Shown: positions 30,269 to 38,994 of the stretch, piece after piece | Numbering within the stretch: the first letter of the stretch is position 1 | Layout: the number at the start of each line of letters is the position of its first letter | DNA from: a virus | IMG/VR virus record: IMGVR_UViG_3300030090_001937 | Span: 1-39,502 of that record | Strand: one strand, 5' to 3' | Length of the DNA: 39,502 bases | Made by a program: the position numbers and the translations under genes | The notes under the pieces: generated by a model | Database searches by the model: none | Told to the model about the DNA's origin: nothing | Seen by the model: the letters and a program-made list of their open reading frames with translations, nothing else

Positions 30269-31422
30269 TGGCTATATCATCTGAAATATTATCACAGTAT
30301 TCTATATCAAGAGGAATAACCGAAGTAGATGCAGAAGGTAAAGTAACAAAAGTATTTTTATTTAATCCTGATACAAATAGTTATGATGAGGTTACAACTG
30401 ATGAAGATTTAATAACTTATTTTTCTAATAATCCTGCAGGTAGAGCAATATCACAAGAATTACATTCTAATCAATCCTATTCGTTAGATACACAAAGCGC
30501 TATGGCAGAGCTTAGAAGGGCAGAGTTAGGCGCTGAAAATTTAATAAATGAATTTTTAAGACAATCTAGAGATTTAGGATTATACAACGCACCTACAGCA
30601 ACAGAAGTTTTTGATGAAGAAGAAGTAGAGGAAGTGCCTACATCACAAGAATTAAAAGCACTATACCCATGGATGACAGATGGTTTATTGAACATACTGC
30701 TTGATGGCGAGGGAGGCTATGTAGAAACAGGAAAGATGAATGTTGCGTTAGCAAGTATGAGAGCATCAGATGAATATGCAAAAACTTTTCCTGGAATTGC
30801 AAGAGAAGATGGCTCTATAAGAATGACAGAAAGTCAATATTATGAAACAGTTGATGTTATGAAAGATACCTTAAGAGATTTTAATCTTAATCCTGAAATA
30901 TTCCAAAACGACATAGTATCTGCTATAGGAGGAGATGTAAGTGCTAAAGAGTTTTCTGACAGATTACAATTTGGATATTCACAAGTTATAAATAATATAC
31001 CGCAAGTAAAAGAAGTTTATTTTAGAGAGTATGGTTTAGATTTATCAGATGAAGCATTGTTTGCAATGTTTGTATCTCCTGATATAGCTGATAGTGTATT
31101 GCAAAATCAAATACTTGTTAGTTCAATTATTGCAGAAGCAGAGAATGCAGGTGCATCAATTACAAAAGAAAGTGCAATGTCTTTTGCACAAGCAGGTATA
31201 ACACAGACACAGGCAAGAGAAGTATTTGGTCAAGCAGTAAGCATAGCACCTGGATTATCAAATATGACTACAACAGCAGTAGCGAGAGGCATAGCAGGTT
31301 TAGACCCTGAAGCATTGGCAAACATTCGTAGAGGACAAGCGATTAGAGCCTCTGCATCTTCACCTCAAACAGGTGCAGCACAGACACAAACAGGAGAAGT
31401 AGTAGGTTTAACCGAAGGATAA
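30268..31422 (+). CDS. Virion-block protein (384 residues), unknown
   Basis: MAISSEILSQYSISRGITEVD; the N-terminal part is beta-rich with an acidic connector (EVFDEEEVEEVPTSQE). A conserved-looking segment DEYAKTFPGIAREDGSIRMTESQYYE (about 170-195) resembles one I associate with virion proteins of marine phages. The C-terminus is Ala/Gln/Gly-rich. It is the last gene before a 216-base gap that holds the capsid promoter. Confidence 0.5.
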   Translation: MAISSEILSQYSISRGITEVDAEGKVTKVFLFNPDTNSYDEVTTDEDLITYFSNNPAGRAISQELHSNQSYSLDTQSAMAELRRAELGAENLINEFLRQSRDLGLYNAPTATEVFDEEEVEEVPTSQELKALYPWMTDGLLNILLDGEGGYVETGKMNVALASMRASDEYAKTFPGIAREDGSIRMTESQYYETVDVMKDTLRDFNLNPEIFQNDIVSAIGGDVSAKEFSDRLQFGYSQVINNIPQVKEVYFREYGLDLSDEALFAMFVSPDIADSVLQNQILVSSIIAEAENAGASITKESAMSFAQAGITQTQAREVFGQAVSIAPGLSNMTTTAVARGIAGLDPEALANIRRGQAIRASASSPQTGAAQTQTGEVVGLTEG

Positions 31423-31427
31423 ACTCC

Positions 31428-31474
31428 TTGTTTAAACAACTTGCACATTAAAAATTTATGATATAATAGCTTTA
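31428..31474 (+). promoter_or_regulatory. Capsid-operon promoter with TGTTTAAACA at -40
   Basis: TTGTTTAAACAA (31428-31439), then TTGCAC (31441-31446), 15 bases, then TGA-TATAAT (31459-31467), an extended -10. Taking the start at about 31474, the palindrome is centred near -40, close to the classical class II activator position, and nearly the same as at the leftward promoter (11167-11218). AATAGC-TTTA-GCTATT (31465-31480) forms a small dyad over the -10 and start. Confidence 0.6.
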
Positions 31475-31638
31475 GCTATTTTGTACTAAGGTCCGAAATA
31501 AAAACTAGACCTAGATTTTGTAATCGGTCTTGATGCCTACTGACAAGACCTGTCAAATAAAAACAGTAGTGTAAAAATGCAGTGGTTACTCATACACCAC
31601 TTGTAAAAATATCGTGTGAAGTAAAGGACAATTAAATA
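31475..31638 (+). promoter_or_regulatory. Structured 5' leader of the scaffold/capsid mRNA
   Basis: About 165 bases without a gene. Stems: AGGTC (31489-31493) / GACCT (31508-31512); GGTCTTG (31526-31532) / CAAGACC (31544-31550), perfect; AGTGGT (31581-31586) / ACCACT (31596-31601). The ribosome site (AAAGGA) for the scaffold-like gene follows. Stable leaders are usual for highly expressed capsid genes. Confidence 0.45.
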
Positions 31639-32097
31639 ATGACAGAAGAACAAAACAATTCTGACACAGCCGATAAGAACGAAAAAAATTGGAAAGAGAT
31701 GCGAGAAAAACTCGAACTCTACGAAGGAAAAATCGCAGAATTTGAAGCTAAAGAAAGAAGCACTGTTTTTAACCAAGCAGGACTTGATACTTCTAAAGGT
31801 GTCGGAAAAGCAGTTGAGATGATGTTTGAAGGTGAACTTACTGTAGACAATATCAGGCAATATGCTACTGAAGAATTTGGTGTTGATTTTGGGCAAGAAG
31901 GCGGATTACAAGATACTGTACAAGAAGCAGAGAAAAGTCAAGAACGCTTAGACAATATTCAAAAAAATTCAGTCGTAGATTTATACGATACTGATGTTAT
32001 ATCGCAAGTTCGTGAGATTGAAAAATCAGGAAATATCAGGAACTCAATCGCTGCTAAGTTATCTGTTATAGAGGAAGCAAAGAAAAACTCTAAGTAG
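31639..32097 (+). CDS. Scaffold-like protein
   Basis: 152 residues, directly upstream of the capsid. MTEEQNNSDTADKNEKNWKEMREKLELYEGKIAEFEAKE: highly charged, coiled-coil N-terminal half, then a short conserved middle (VGKAVEMMFEGELTVDNIRQY), then acidic helix. Position, length and coiled-coil character match scaffolding proteins that guide prohead assembly. There is no protease motif. A small C-terminal basic helix (EEAKKNSK) would contact the shell in scaffolds of this type. Confidence 0.65.
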   Translation: MTEEQNNSDTADKNEKNWKEMREKLELYEGKIAEFEAKERSTVFNQAGLDTSKGVGKAVEMMFEGELTVDNIRQYATEEFGVDFGQEGGLQDTVQEAEKSQERLDNIQKNSVVDLYDTDVISQVREIEKSGNIRNSIAAKLSVIEEAKKNSK

Positions 32098-32154
32098 ATT
32101 TCTAAACTTCTTCAAAAGACAATTAAAACAATTAACTTATAGGAGAAGATAAAA

Positions 32155-33273
32155 ATGGCAGAAATATCGTTAACTAATAACACGATTTATGCACAAAATA
32201 TTAATAACTTTAGTGGTGAATTGTTTAAAGTTGGTGGTCAAAGAACACCTTTATTGTCAGCAGTTGGTGGTTTGAATGGTGGTAAAGTATTAAATTCTAC
32301 ATATTGGCAAGTCCAAGTGGAAGATAATGCAACCATTTCTTCAGAGCCAACAAAAGGACAAGAAGGTTCTAGCCCTACAGAATATCTTGGTAGAGATAGA
32401 GCAGCATATACTTATGTAACTCAAATCTTCCATAAGGGTGTACAAATGACTTATACCGCTTTAGCATCAACAGGTAATCAAAACCCTTTTGATTTATCAG
32501 CAAACATTGTTAACTCATCAGATGGTGATGGAACAACAACAGCCGCAGATAAACTAGGATTTTTTGGTGGTAATCCTGTAAATGATGAATTTGCCCTTCA
32601 GCTTGAAAAAGCAATGGAAAAAGTAGCAAGAGAAGTTGAGTGGTTTGCATTCAATGGTTCTTTCTCTGATGGTGCTAATACCACTCCAGGGTCAGGAACT
32701 AGAGAAATGTATGGTCTTGATGTATGGATTACATTAAACAAGAACGCCAACAACTCTGCAGCAGTAAATCCACTAGGTGGTAACTGTTTCTACAATGATG
32801 TAGATGGTGATGGAACAGGTGCTGCACAAGTAATTAGTTTCAAAACTATTTCAGGTGCGTTAAAGAGGATGTATGATAATCATGCACCAATGAAACAACC
32901 TGTACTTTGTGTAACACCACAGCAATTACTAGACCTTAACAACGAGCTTGTTAAAGGAACAGTTGATATAGCAGGAGCAATCATTCCTAGAGATAGAAAT
33001 GTTGCAGGAATTGACATTGATACAGTCATTACACCATTTGGTTCAATCGGACTAATGGTTATTGACCCTAATATCATGCCAACAGGAACTGCTTTCATCT
33101 TAGACCTAGCTTACATACAACCTGTATTTACCAATATCCCAGGATTTGGCACAGTGTTTGTTCGTGACTTAGACCAAGATGCTAACGCTAGAATTGGTAA
33201 AGCAATTTATATGGAGATGGGATTTGAATTTGGTCCTCCTTCATACCATTGTAAAATTCAAGCAGTAGCTTAA
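32155..33273 (+). CDS. Major capsid protein, SU10/DUF5309-like
   Basis: 372 residues, preceded by TAGGAGAAG. It begins MAEISLTNNTIYAQNINNFS. The segment with RTPLLSAVGGLNGGK, FHKGVQMTYTALAS and EKVAREVEWFAFNG, together with the glycine/asparagine-rich loop around residue 220 and a C-terminal half ending VFVRDLDQDANARIGKAIYMEMG, matches the SU10 major capsid / DUF5309 group of HK97-fold shells. No N-terminal delta domain is seen, consistent with the separate scaffold upstream. Terminator follows. Confidence 0.8.
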   Translation: MAEISLTNNTIYAQNINNFSGELFKVGGQRTPLLSAVGGLNGGKVLNSTYWQVQVEDNATISSEPTKGQEGSSPTEYLGRDRAAYTYVTQIFHKGVQMTYTALASTGNQNPFDLSANIVNSSDGDGTTTAADKLGFFGGNPVNDEFALQLEKAMEKVAREVEWFAFNGSFSDGANTTPGSGTREMYGLDVWITLNKNANNSAAVNPLGGNCFYNDVDGDGTGAAQVISFKTISGALKRMYDNHAPMKQPVLCVTPQQLLDLNNELVKGTVDIAGAIIPRDRNVAGIDIDTVITPFGSIGLMVIDPNIMPTGTAFILDLAYIQPVFTNIPGFGTVFVRDLDQDANARIGKAIYMEMGFEFGPPSYHCKIQAVA

Positions 33274-33290
33274 ATTAAAATTGAAGATTA

Positions 33291-33316
33291 GGGTGGATTT
33301 CCACCTCCACCCTTTT
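33291..33316 (+). terminator. Intrinsic terminator after the capsid gene
   Basis: GGGTGG (33291-33296) and CCACCC (33307-33312) form a GC-rich stem with a 10-base loop, followed by TTTTCTT. A shorter GGTGG/CCACC pairing (33292-33296 with 33301-33305) is an alternative. Good match to an intrinsic terminator, placing a high-expression boundary after the capsid. Confidence 0.65.
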
Positions 33317-33338
33317 CTTCTGCTATAGTAAGGAAGAT

Positions 33339-33671
33339 ATGATTAGTTCAAAAACAGCTTTAATAGATGTATCTGCAGACAACAGTAATTCATTAGGAGT
33401 AAAAACAGAAGGTATGTTACTTTGTGGTATACAATTTCCTTCAGCAATGACAGGCACTTCTGTAACATTTGACTTTGCATTAGACAACAGCACATGGGTA
33501 GATGTTTTAGAAACAGATGGCTCTGCAGTTAGTTATTCAATTTCAGCAGGAGATGTTGTAAGAGTTGACCCTAGTGGTTGGGCTTTTGCAAGTAATGGTT
33601 ACATTCGTTTAACATCAAATGGTAGTGAAGCAGCAGATAGAAAAATAATATTACATTTTAGACATAGTTAG
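33339..33671 (+). CDS. Small beta-rich head or adaptor protein
   Basis: 110 residues, MISSKTALIDVSADNSNSLG, with regularly spaced strands (GMLLCGIQFPSAMTGTSVTFDF, ISAGDVVRVDPSGW, YIRLTSNG, RKIILHFRHS). An immunoglobulin-like or beta-sandwich fold is likely, as in head decoration proteins. Ribosome site AAGGAAGAT. It follows the capsid terminator and may be transcribed by read-through or its own weak promoter. No sequence family recognised. Confidence 0.55.
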   Translation: MISSKTALIDVSADNSNSLGVKTEGMLLCGIQFPSAMTGTSVTFDFALDNSTWVDVLETDGSAVSYSISAGDVVRVDPSGWAFASNGYIRLTSNGSEAADRKIILHFRHS

Positions 33672-33680
33672 GAGATACAA

Positions 33681-33866
33681 ATGGGTATGCTCTTAATACT
33701 AAAAGAAGGTAGAAATCTTAATATAGAGAATATACCTGACCAACCTTTAGAGCCTTCATTTCCTATTGTTGACCCTAATGACAATGCAAATGATGGTTGG
33801 TTTGGATTAGGTGCATTCGGACAAGCAATATTTGCTGCAGAATTAGTTGAAGAAGGTGCTGCATAA
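33681..33866 (+). CDS. Small protein between head genes
   Basis: 61 residues, MGMLLILKEGRNLNIENIPDQ, with a Pro-rich acidic middle and an aromatic/Gly end (DGWFGLGAFGQAIFAAEL). Ribosome site GGAGATACAA. Couples to the 338-residue gene. Too short for a family call; may join head and connector proteins. Confidence 0.5.
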   Translation: MGMLLILKEGRNLNIENIPDQPLEPSFPIVDPNDNANDGWFGLGAFGQAIFAAELVEEGAA

Positions 33867-34882
33867 TGAGTACAGATATAAAAGGATTAGTGGATAGAGT
33901 TTACAGAGAATATCTTGAACCTATGGATGACCTAACTTCCTATACAACATTAAATAATGGTGGTACATTAAGCAATTCGGCAACAACTATACCATTCAAT
34001 GGTGACTTGTTAACACAAGAAGAAGAAGATGCAATGGATGCAGGAACTATTATTGAATGTGAAAGTGAACTAATGCGTTGCGTATCTCTTGATACAGTAA
34101 ACAATCAAGTGACTGTAGTTAGAGGTGTAAGAGGAACAGATGCGGTTACACATGCAGATGGAAGTCTTATTAAAATTGCACCTCCATTTCCAAGACAAGT
34201 AGTTTTTGATGCTGTTGTAGACCAAATAAATAATTTGTTTCCTACTTTATTCGCTGTGGAAACACAAAGTGTTACAGTTAGCACAGGCTACACACTTCTA
34301 GGAACATTTGATAGTCCTGGAACTAATAATTATTTAGTATCAATATTAAATGCGATATCTCAATACACAGATTTTTCTGTAGGTTCAGATACAACAGGTG
34401 TTAATTTTTCACCTGTAGTTTGTAGTTTAGTAGAACTACCTAATCCTTTTACTTATACAGATAGTGATGGAACATCACGAACAATAACTTACTCTTCAGG
34501 ACCAAGTGTTGTTCACGCAATACAATTTAGTGGTATTGCACAAGGACACACTGCACATGTTACATTTAAGAAAAAATTTATAGAACCTACTGCTGAAGAT
34601 ACAACTTTAGCCACTGTAGGTTTAGAACAAGAGTACGAACCAATTATTATGGCAGGTGTAGCTGCACAGTTAATATCAGGAAAAGACATACCTGCAGCAA
34701 CTACAGATTACATTTCTGACCAATTATCTGTACAAACATTTCCTGTGGGAAGTGCTAATAGTGTAAGAAATTCTTTGTTGCAATATCAACAATTATTGAT
34801 AAATCAAGCAAGAAAATATTTAAGAGCAAAATATCCTGAAGCTGTTTCTGTAGATGGTAAGGTATTTGGAATACAGGCATAA
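33866..34882 (+). CDS. Head-tail connector / adaptor-like protein
   Basis: 338 residues. MSTDIKGLVDRVYREYLEPMDDLTSYTTLNNGGTL: N-terminal helix with a beta-rich domain (ECESELMRCVSLDTVNNQVTVVRGVRGTDAVTHADG), then an Ig-like insert and a C-terminal helical part (YQQLLINQARKYLRAKYPEA). The phrase V(N)xxVxVxRGxxGTxAxxH is frequent in connector proteins of actinophages and marine phages, where it lies between capsid and tail genes, as here. Likely closes the head and docks the tail. Confidence 0.6.
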   Translation: MSTDIKGLVDRVYREYLEPMDDLTSYTTLNNGGTLSNSATTIPFNGDLLTQEEEDAMDAGTIIECESELMRCVSLDTVNNQVTVVRGVRGTDAVTHADGSLIKIAPPFPRQVVFDAVVDQINNLFPTLFAVETQSVTVSTGYTLLGTFDSPGTNNYLVSILNAISQYTDFSVGSDTTGVNFSPVVCSLVELPNPFTYTDSDGTSRTITYSSGPSVVHAIQFSGIAQGHTAHVTFKKKFIEPTAEDTTLATVGLEQEYEPIIMAGVAAQLISGKDIPAATTDYISDQLSVQTFPVGSANSVRNSLLQYQQLLINQARKYLRAKYPEAVSVDGKVFGIQA

Positions 34883-36813
34883 TGCCAAGACTTACAACAC
34901 AAGCAGAAGAAAGCAATCCTAAAAGAAAAGGATATGATTTTCGTATAGACAATCAGTTATATAGAAGCGCTGTTGCACCTAACAGAGAGATGACTATACA
35001 ATCATCTGATGTAAATGAACAAGGTGTAAATGTAAGACAAAATCCTGAAGATTTTACATCAAACTTAGGTCGTATATATTCAAGAAATGATTTTAGTGGT
35101 GGTTCTAATTTAGACAATGCACACAGAGCTAGTGGCACACCGCAAGACACAACAAGGTTTTGGGATAGTCAAGGCGTAGATGTGTTCAATAGTGATTTAG
35201 GTAAAGGTTACAATGTGCAACTTTTACACACTACAGAAAAAGAACAAGCATTAGCTTCCACAGATAATGACAACCACATGGCGGTGGTAGGTACAAAGTT
35301 GTATGTTTCAGATGATGCTACTTTGTATGTATCTACTGATGGTGGTGATAATTGGTCAACACAATCTACCAACCTTACAGCAGGTTATCACATCAAAGGA
35401 CTAGCAGTTCATGGTACAGATTTATACATAACAGCTAATAATGGTTCTGCAGGTGAAATAGAAAAACTACCTGATGGCGGTTCATCTTCACAACTTTTAT
35501 CTGCTGCAGTATATGACAAAATATTTGCAGTAAAAAATAAATTTTTAGTAACAATAGGCAACGCTATTCACCAATATGATGGTGCTTCTACAGTAAGCTC
35601 TGCAATCGTAACACTTCCTACAGGACAGACTTTTACAGATGTAACAGATGCAGGTGCAGTATTATTAGCAACAGCAACAGATGGAAAGATATATTCTATA
35701 AAAGATATATCAGGCACTTTTACATTAAAAGGAGAAACAGAAATTGCAGGAGAACAACCAACATGTGTTGTTCAATCACAAGGAATTATATTTTATGGCA
35801 CTAAAGATGTGCAAATAACAGGTAGCAAAGTAATTGGTAGATTGTATCGTGCAGATTTAGTAGTGGCTGATGACTTGTATGTATTAGCAAATAATAGATT
35901 AATTAAACAATGGGATGTTGATGGCATAGATAACTCACCAAATGCTTTGTTGACAACTAGAGATAGTGTTTATACAGGCATCAAAGAAACAGGAAGCACG
36001 AGTTTTTTATGGAGATATTACTTACCTACTGCAGGTATTGCTAGATATTACAAAGCAAGTGCAGGTGGAACTGTGCATAATATAGAAATAGTAGATGAAA
36101 AGTTTTTATTTACAGTTAGTGGTGATGGTGTGTATCAACAAACATCTAACTTTGAAACAGAAGGTTTTTTAATATCATCACCTGCAGATTTTTTTACTGC
36201 AGAAAATAAACAATTTGTAGAAGCAAGTGTAGAAGTAGAAGAACTTGCTAGTGGTGAAAGTGTAGAATTACATTTGTCTAACAAATATGAAGCTATAAAT
36301 GATAGCAATGACAGCACATGGGATTTAGAAGTAAATGCAACATCAGGAGTAGGTGAACAATCAGTACAGTTGTCACGAGTAGCTAGGTATATAGCTGTAA
36401 AAGCAGTTTTAAAATCTGCTAATCAAACTACAAGTCCTAAATTTAAAGCGTTTCAAGTTCGTGCATTAGCAAGACCTGAATTAGTTGTAGTACAAATACC
36501 TGTAAATATATCAGACAGAGTAGAAAGACCATATAGAAAACCTGTGTTAGTAAAAAATCTAGGCGAAACTATATATCAATCTTTAAAAGATAAAGAGGGT
36601 GCTGCAGTAACACTTGAATTGTATGACCCTGCAGAAATAATTAGAGGTGTTGTAGAAAATATAACATATCCTATAATTAGTAATCCAAACATTGGCAGCG
36701 TAACGCAGTATGCTATACTAACTGTCAGAGGAACAAGACAGCAAACCTTTAGCCAAATCACTTCAGGTGATATTTTGGGTGTAAAAGGTTTTGCTACAAT
36801 GAGATTTGGATAA
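34882..36813 (+). CDS. Beta-propeller-like tail protein
   Basis: 643 residues. After a short N-terminal segment (NRE, SNLGRIYSRNDFSGG) come repeated blade-like units: HMAVVGTKLYVSDDATLYVSTDGGDNWST, AGYHIKGLAVHGTDLYITANNG, YDKIFAVKNKFLVTIGNAIHQYDG, PTCVVQSQGIIFYGTK. Roughly 40-residue repeats with aromatic/Gly turns are typical of seven-bladed or BNR-type propellers in tail hub or host-binding parts. The C-terminal 180 residues are beta-sandwich-like. Likely tail nozzle or receptor-binding hub. A promoter-like TATAAT follows at 36824. Confidence 0.6.
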   Translation: MPRLTTQAEESNPKRKGYDFRIDNQLYRSAVAPNREMTIQSSDVNEQGVNVRQNPEDFTSNLGRIYSRNDFSGGSNLDNAHRASGTPQDTTRFWDSQGVDVFNSDLGKGYNVQLLHTTEKEQALASTDNDNHMAVVGTKLYVSDDATLYVSTDGGDNWSTQSTNLTAGYHIKGLAVHGTDLYITANNGSAGEIEKLPDGGSSSQLLSAAVYDKIFAVKNKFLVTIGNAIHQYDGASTVSSAIVTLPTGQTFTDVTDAGAVLLATATDGKIYSIKDISGTFTLKGETEIAGEQPTCVVQSQGIIFYGTKDVQITGSKVIGRLYRADLVVADDLYVLANNRLIKQWDVDGIDNSPNALLTTRDSVYTGIKETGSTSFLWRYYLPTAGIARYYKASAGGTVHNIEIVDEKFLFTVSGDGVYQQTSNFETEGFLISSPADFFTAENKQFVEASVEVEELASGESVELHLSNKYEAINDSNDSTWDLEVNATSGVGEQSVQLSRVARYIAVKAVLKSANQTTSPKFKAFQVRALARPELVVVQIPVNISDRVERPYRKPVLVKNLGETIYQSLKDKEGAAVTLELYDPAEIIRGVVENITYPIISNPNIGSVTQYAILTVRGTRQQTFSQITSGDILGVKGFATMRFG

Positions 36814-36823
36814 AAAAATAGTA

Positions 36824-36837
36824 TATAATGGAGAAAT
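36824..36837 (+). promoter_or_regulatory. -10 element and ribosome site before the fibre gene
   Basis: TATAAT (36824-36829) is followed 8 bases later by the ATG at 36838. GGAG (36830-36833) lies between, so the site may be promoter and Shine-Dalgarno at once. With initiation 7-8 bases after the -10 the mRNA would be nearly leaderless. Confidence 0.4.
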
Positions 36838-38118
36838 ATGGTAGCTAGAGAAACCAACATAGTAAACGCTTTTGAAACCACATTAGCTGCACAGTTAGCA
36901 CAAGGTGGTACATCAATGAATTTAACAGCAGACCCTGGAGTAGATAGTCCTGCGTATTTTGTAATTGACCCTGATAATGACAGCAACAGAGAAGTTGTAT
37001 TATGGGGTTCAGGAACAAACCACGCATCTGCCTCTGTTACAAGAGATATGGATGGTAAGCATGGTACAGCAGAAGATGCTTCTACTGCACCAACACATGC
37101 TGCAGGAACAAAAGTAAGATTAGCTGTAGTTAAACAACACATAGAAGAAGCACATGATGCTATTCAACAAGGTTTTATATTAGAAGATGGTGATGGCACA
37201 GAGGTTACAATTAACCCTGCTGTTGCATCAGGAGTTTATACAGCTAGAGAAATTAAGTTTGTAGAAGGTGGAGGTATCGATATTGATTGGACAGATACAG
37301 ACAATGGTACAGATGCTGACCCTTATGATTTAACATTTACAGTTAATGTAGATACTGCACAGATTGCAGCAGATGCAATAACAGAAGCAAAGATTGCAGA
37401 TGATGCTGTAGAGAGTGAACATCTTAATGACAATGTTATATCAGGTCAAACAGATTTAGCTTCAGGACTTGCATTAACAGATGAACTTTTAATATCAGAT
37501 GCAGGAACTATTAAAAAAGGTGATATATCTTTAATAGCAGATGCTATTGATGGTGCAGGATTAGATGCTTCTGCAGGTACATTAGTAAACGCAGCTATAG
37601 GTAAACAATCAATATGGGTACCTGCTGCAGCTATGTACCCTACAGCTACTGCAGGTTGTGCAGATATAGCTTCAGCAGAAACTACAGCAGGTAGACCTGA
37701 CATGAAAGTTTTAGATTTTGATGCTTCATCAGATGAGAATGCACAGTTTTCTATAGCTATGCCTTCATATTGGAATGAAGGAACAATTACATATCAAGTT
37801 TATTGGACAACTACTGCAACAGATACAGATGGAGTAGCATGGTCACTATCAGGTGTATGCGTATCAGATAACGATACAATAGATGTAGCATTTGGAACTG
37901 CAGTAGTAGTAACAGATGATGCACTAGGTGCTGCTGAAGATTTATGTGTAACAGCAGAGAGTGGTTCAGTAACATTAGGTGGCTCACCTGCTGCAGGAGA
38001 TTTAGCTTTTTTTAATATTGAAAGAGATGTATCTGATGCTAATGATGATATGGCAGAAGATGCAAGACTTATAGGAATTAAAATATTCTATACAGTAGAT
38101 GATGTCCACGAGGCGTAA
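36838..38118 (+). CDS. Tail fibre-like protein, marine-phage type C-terminus
   Basis: 426 residues. N-terminal domain MVARETNIVNAFETTLAAQL, then linkers of Ala/Asp/Gly repeats with an EAKIADDAVESEHLNDNV segment common in phage fibre shafts. The C-terminal ~170 residues (IWVPAAAMYPTATAGCADIAS, RPDMKVLDFDASSDENAQFSI, DTDGVAWSLSGVCVSDND) form a jelly-roll-like domain that I recognise from tail fibres of marine phages. It is probably involved in attachment. The N-terminal 80 residues would bind the tail hub. Confidence 0.65.
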   Translation: MVARETNIVNAFETTLAAQLAQGGTSMNLTADPGVDSPAYFVIDPDNDSNREVVLWGSGTNHASASVTRDMDGKHGTAEDASTAPTHAAGTKVRLAVVKQHIEEAHDAIQQGFILEDGDGTEVTINPAVASGVYTAREIKFVEGGGIDIDWTDTDNGTDADPYDLTFTVNVDTAQIAADAITEAKIADDAVESEHLNDNVISGQTDLASGLALTDELLISDAGTIKKGDISLIADAIDGAGLDASAGTLVNAAIGKQSIWVPAAAMYPTATAGCADIASAETTAGRPDMKVLDFDASSDENAQFSIAMPSYWNEGTITYQVYWTTTATDTDGVAWSLSGVCVSDNDTIDVAFGTAVVVTDDALGAAEDLCVTAESGSVTLGGSPAAGDLAFFNIERDVSDANDDMAEDARLIGIKIFYTVDDVHEA

Positions 38119-38121
38119 GCC

Positions 38122-38994
38122 ATGGTAGGACCTTCATCATTTGGTTATCAAGTATCAGGTTTCGGAGCAGGTTCATCTGCTAGTGTTTTAGAAGCCACAG
38201 GTGGTAATGCTATAAACACATACACCGAAGGTGGTGTTAATTACAAAGCACATGTATTTACAGCTTCAGGTAATTTTGTTATATCTAGTTTAGGAGATGG
38301 TGCTACTCAAATACTTCTTGTTGCAGGTGGAGGTAGTGCAGGTGGTGGTGTCAGTGGTAATTCAGGCGGTGGCGGTGGTGCAGGTGCTTATCTTATAGAT
38401 ACTTTAACTTTTTCTTCAATAGGAACATATCCAATAGTAATTGGTGCAGGTGGTGCGCAAGTTTCTCATGGAAATAATGGTAATCAAGGTAATGCTAGTC
38501 AAATACAAGCCATTGGTGGAGGTTCAAATTTAAAACAAGGTAAAGGTGGAGGGCGTGGTGCAACACCAAACAGTGCAGGTGGTACTTCAAGTGACCCTAA
38601 TGGTGGTTCAGCAGGTGGTTCTGCAGGTTCTAACCAAACTTCTTCTGCAGGTGGTTCTTTAGGTAACAATGGTGGTGGTTCAGATGGTGGCGACAGAGCA
38701 GGTGGAGGTGGTGGTGCAGGTGAAGCAGGTAACACTGATGGTCAAAGTGCAGGTGGTGATGGTTCTTCAAACACTTATAAAGATGGTTCAAGCGATACAT
38801 ACGCAGGTGGTGGTGGCGGTGGTCGTGATGGTAACTCTGCAGGTGGTGAAGGTGGTGGCGGTGGCGGTCGTGATGATGAAAGTCCAATTGCAGGAACAGC
38901 TAATACAGGTGGTGGCGGTGGCGGTGCTAAACAAGAACATGTTGGTAGAGCAGGTGGTTCAGGAATAGTTGTTATAAGGTATGCGGTAGGATAA
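38122..38994 (+). CDS. Glycine-rich tail adhesin
   Basis: 290 residues. The first ~80 are beta-rich (YKAHVFTASGNFVISSLGDGATQILLVAGGG). From about residue 70 to the end runs of glycine dominate (motifs such as SGGGGGAGAYL and AGGGGGAGEAG), with an IVVIRYAVG end. This is the layout of glycine-rich domains in phage adhesins, where polyglycine helices form a sandwich that displays host-range loops, as in S16 gp38. The repeats are GGT/GGA-rich at DNA level, so recombination-driven variation is plausible. GAGG precedes the ATG at 8 bases. Confidence 0.65.
   Translation: MVGPSSFGYQVSGFGAGSSASVLEATGGNAINTYTEGGVNYKAHVFTASGNFVISSLGDGATQILLVAGGGSAGGGVSGNSGGGGGAGAYLIDTLTFSSIGTYPIVIGAGGAQVSHGNNGNQGNASQIQAIGGGSNLKQGKGGGRGATPNSAGGTSSDPNGGSAGGSAGSNQTSSAGGSLGNNGGGSDGGDRAGGGGGAGEAGNTDGQSAGGDGSSNTYKDGSSDTYAGGGGGGRDGNSAGGEGGGGGGRDDESPIAGTANTGGGGGGAKQEHVGRAGGSGIVVIRYAVG

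Noticed and set aside
38630-38887. His-rich and Pro-rich antisense frames opposite the glycine-rich adhesin
   Set aside because: GGT/GGA repeats read backwards give ACC/CAC and CCA/CCT; artefact of the repeat composition.
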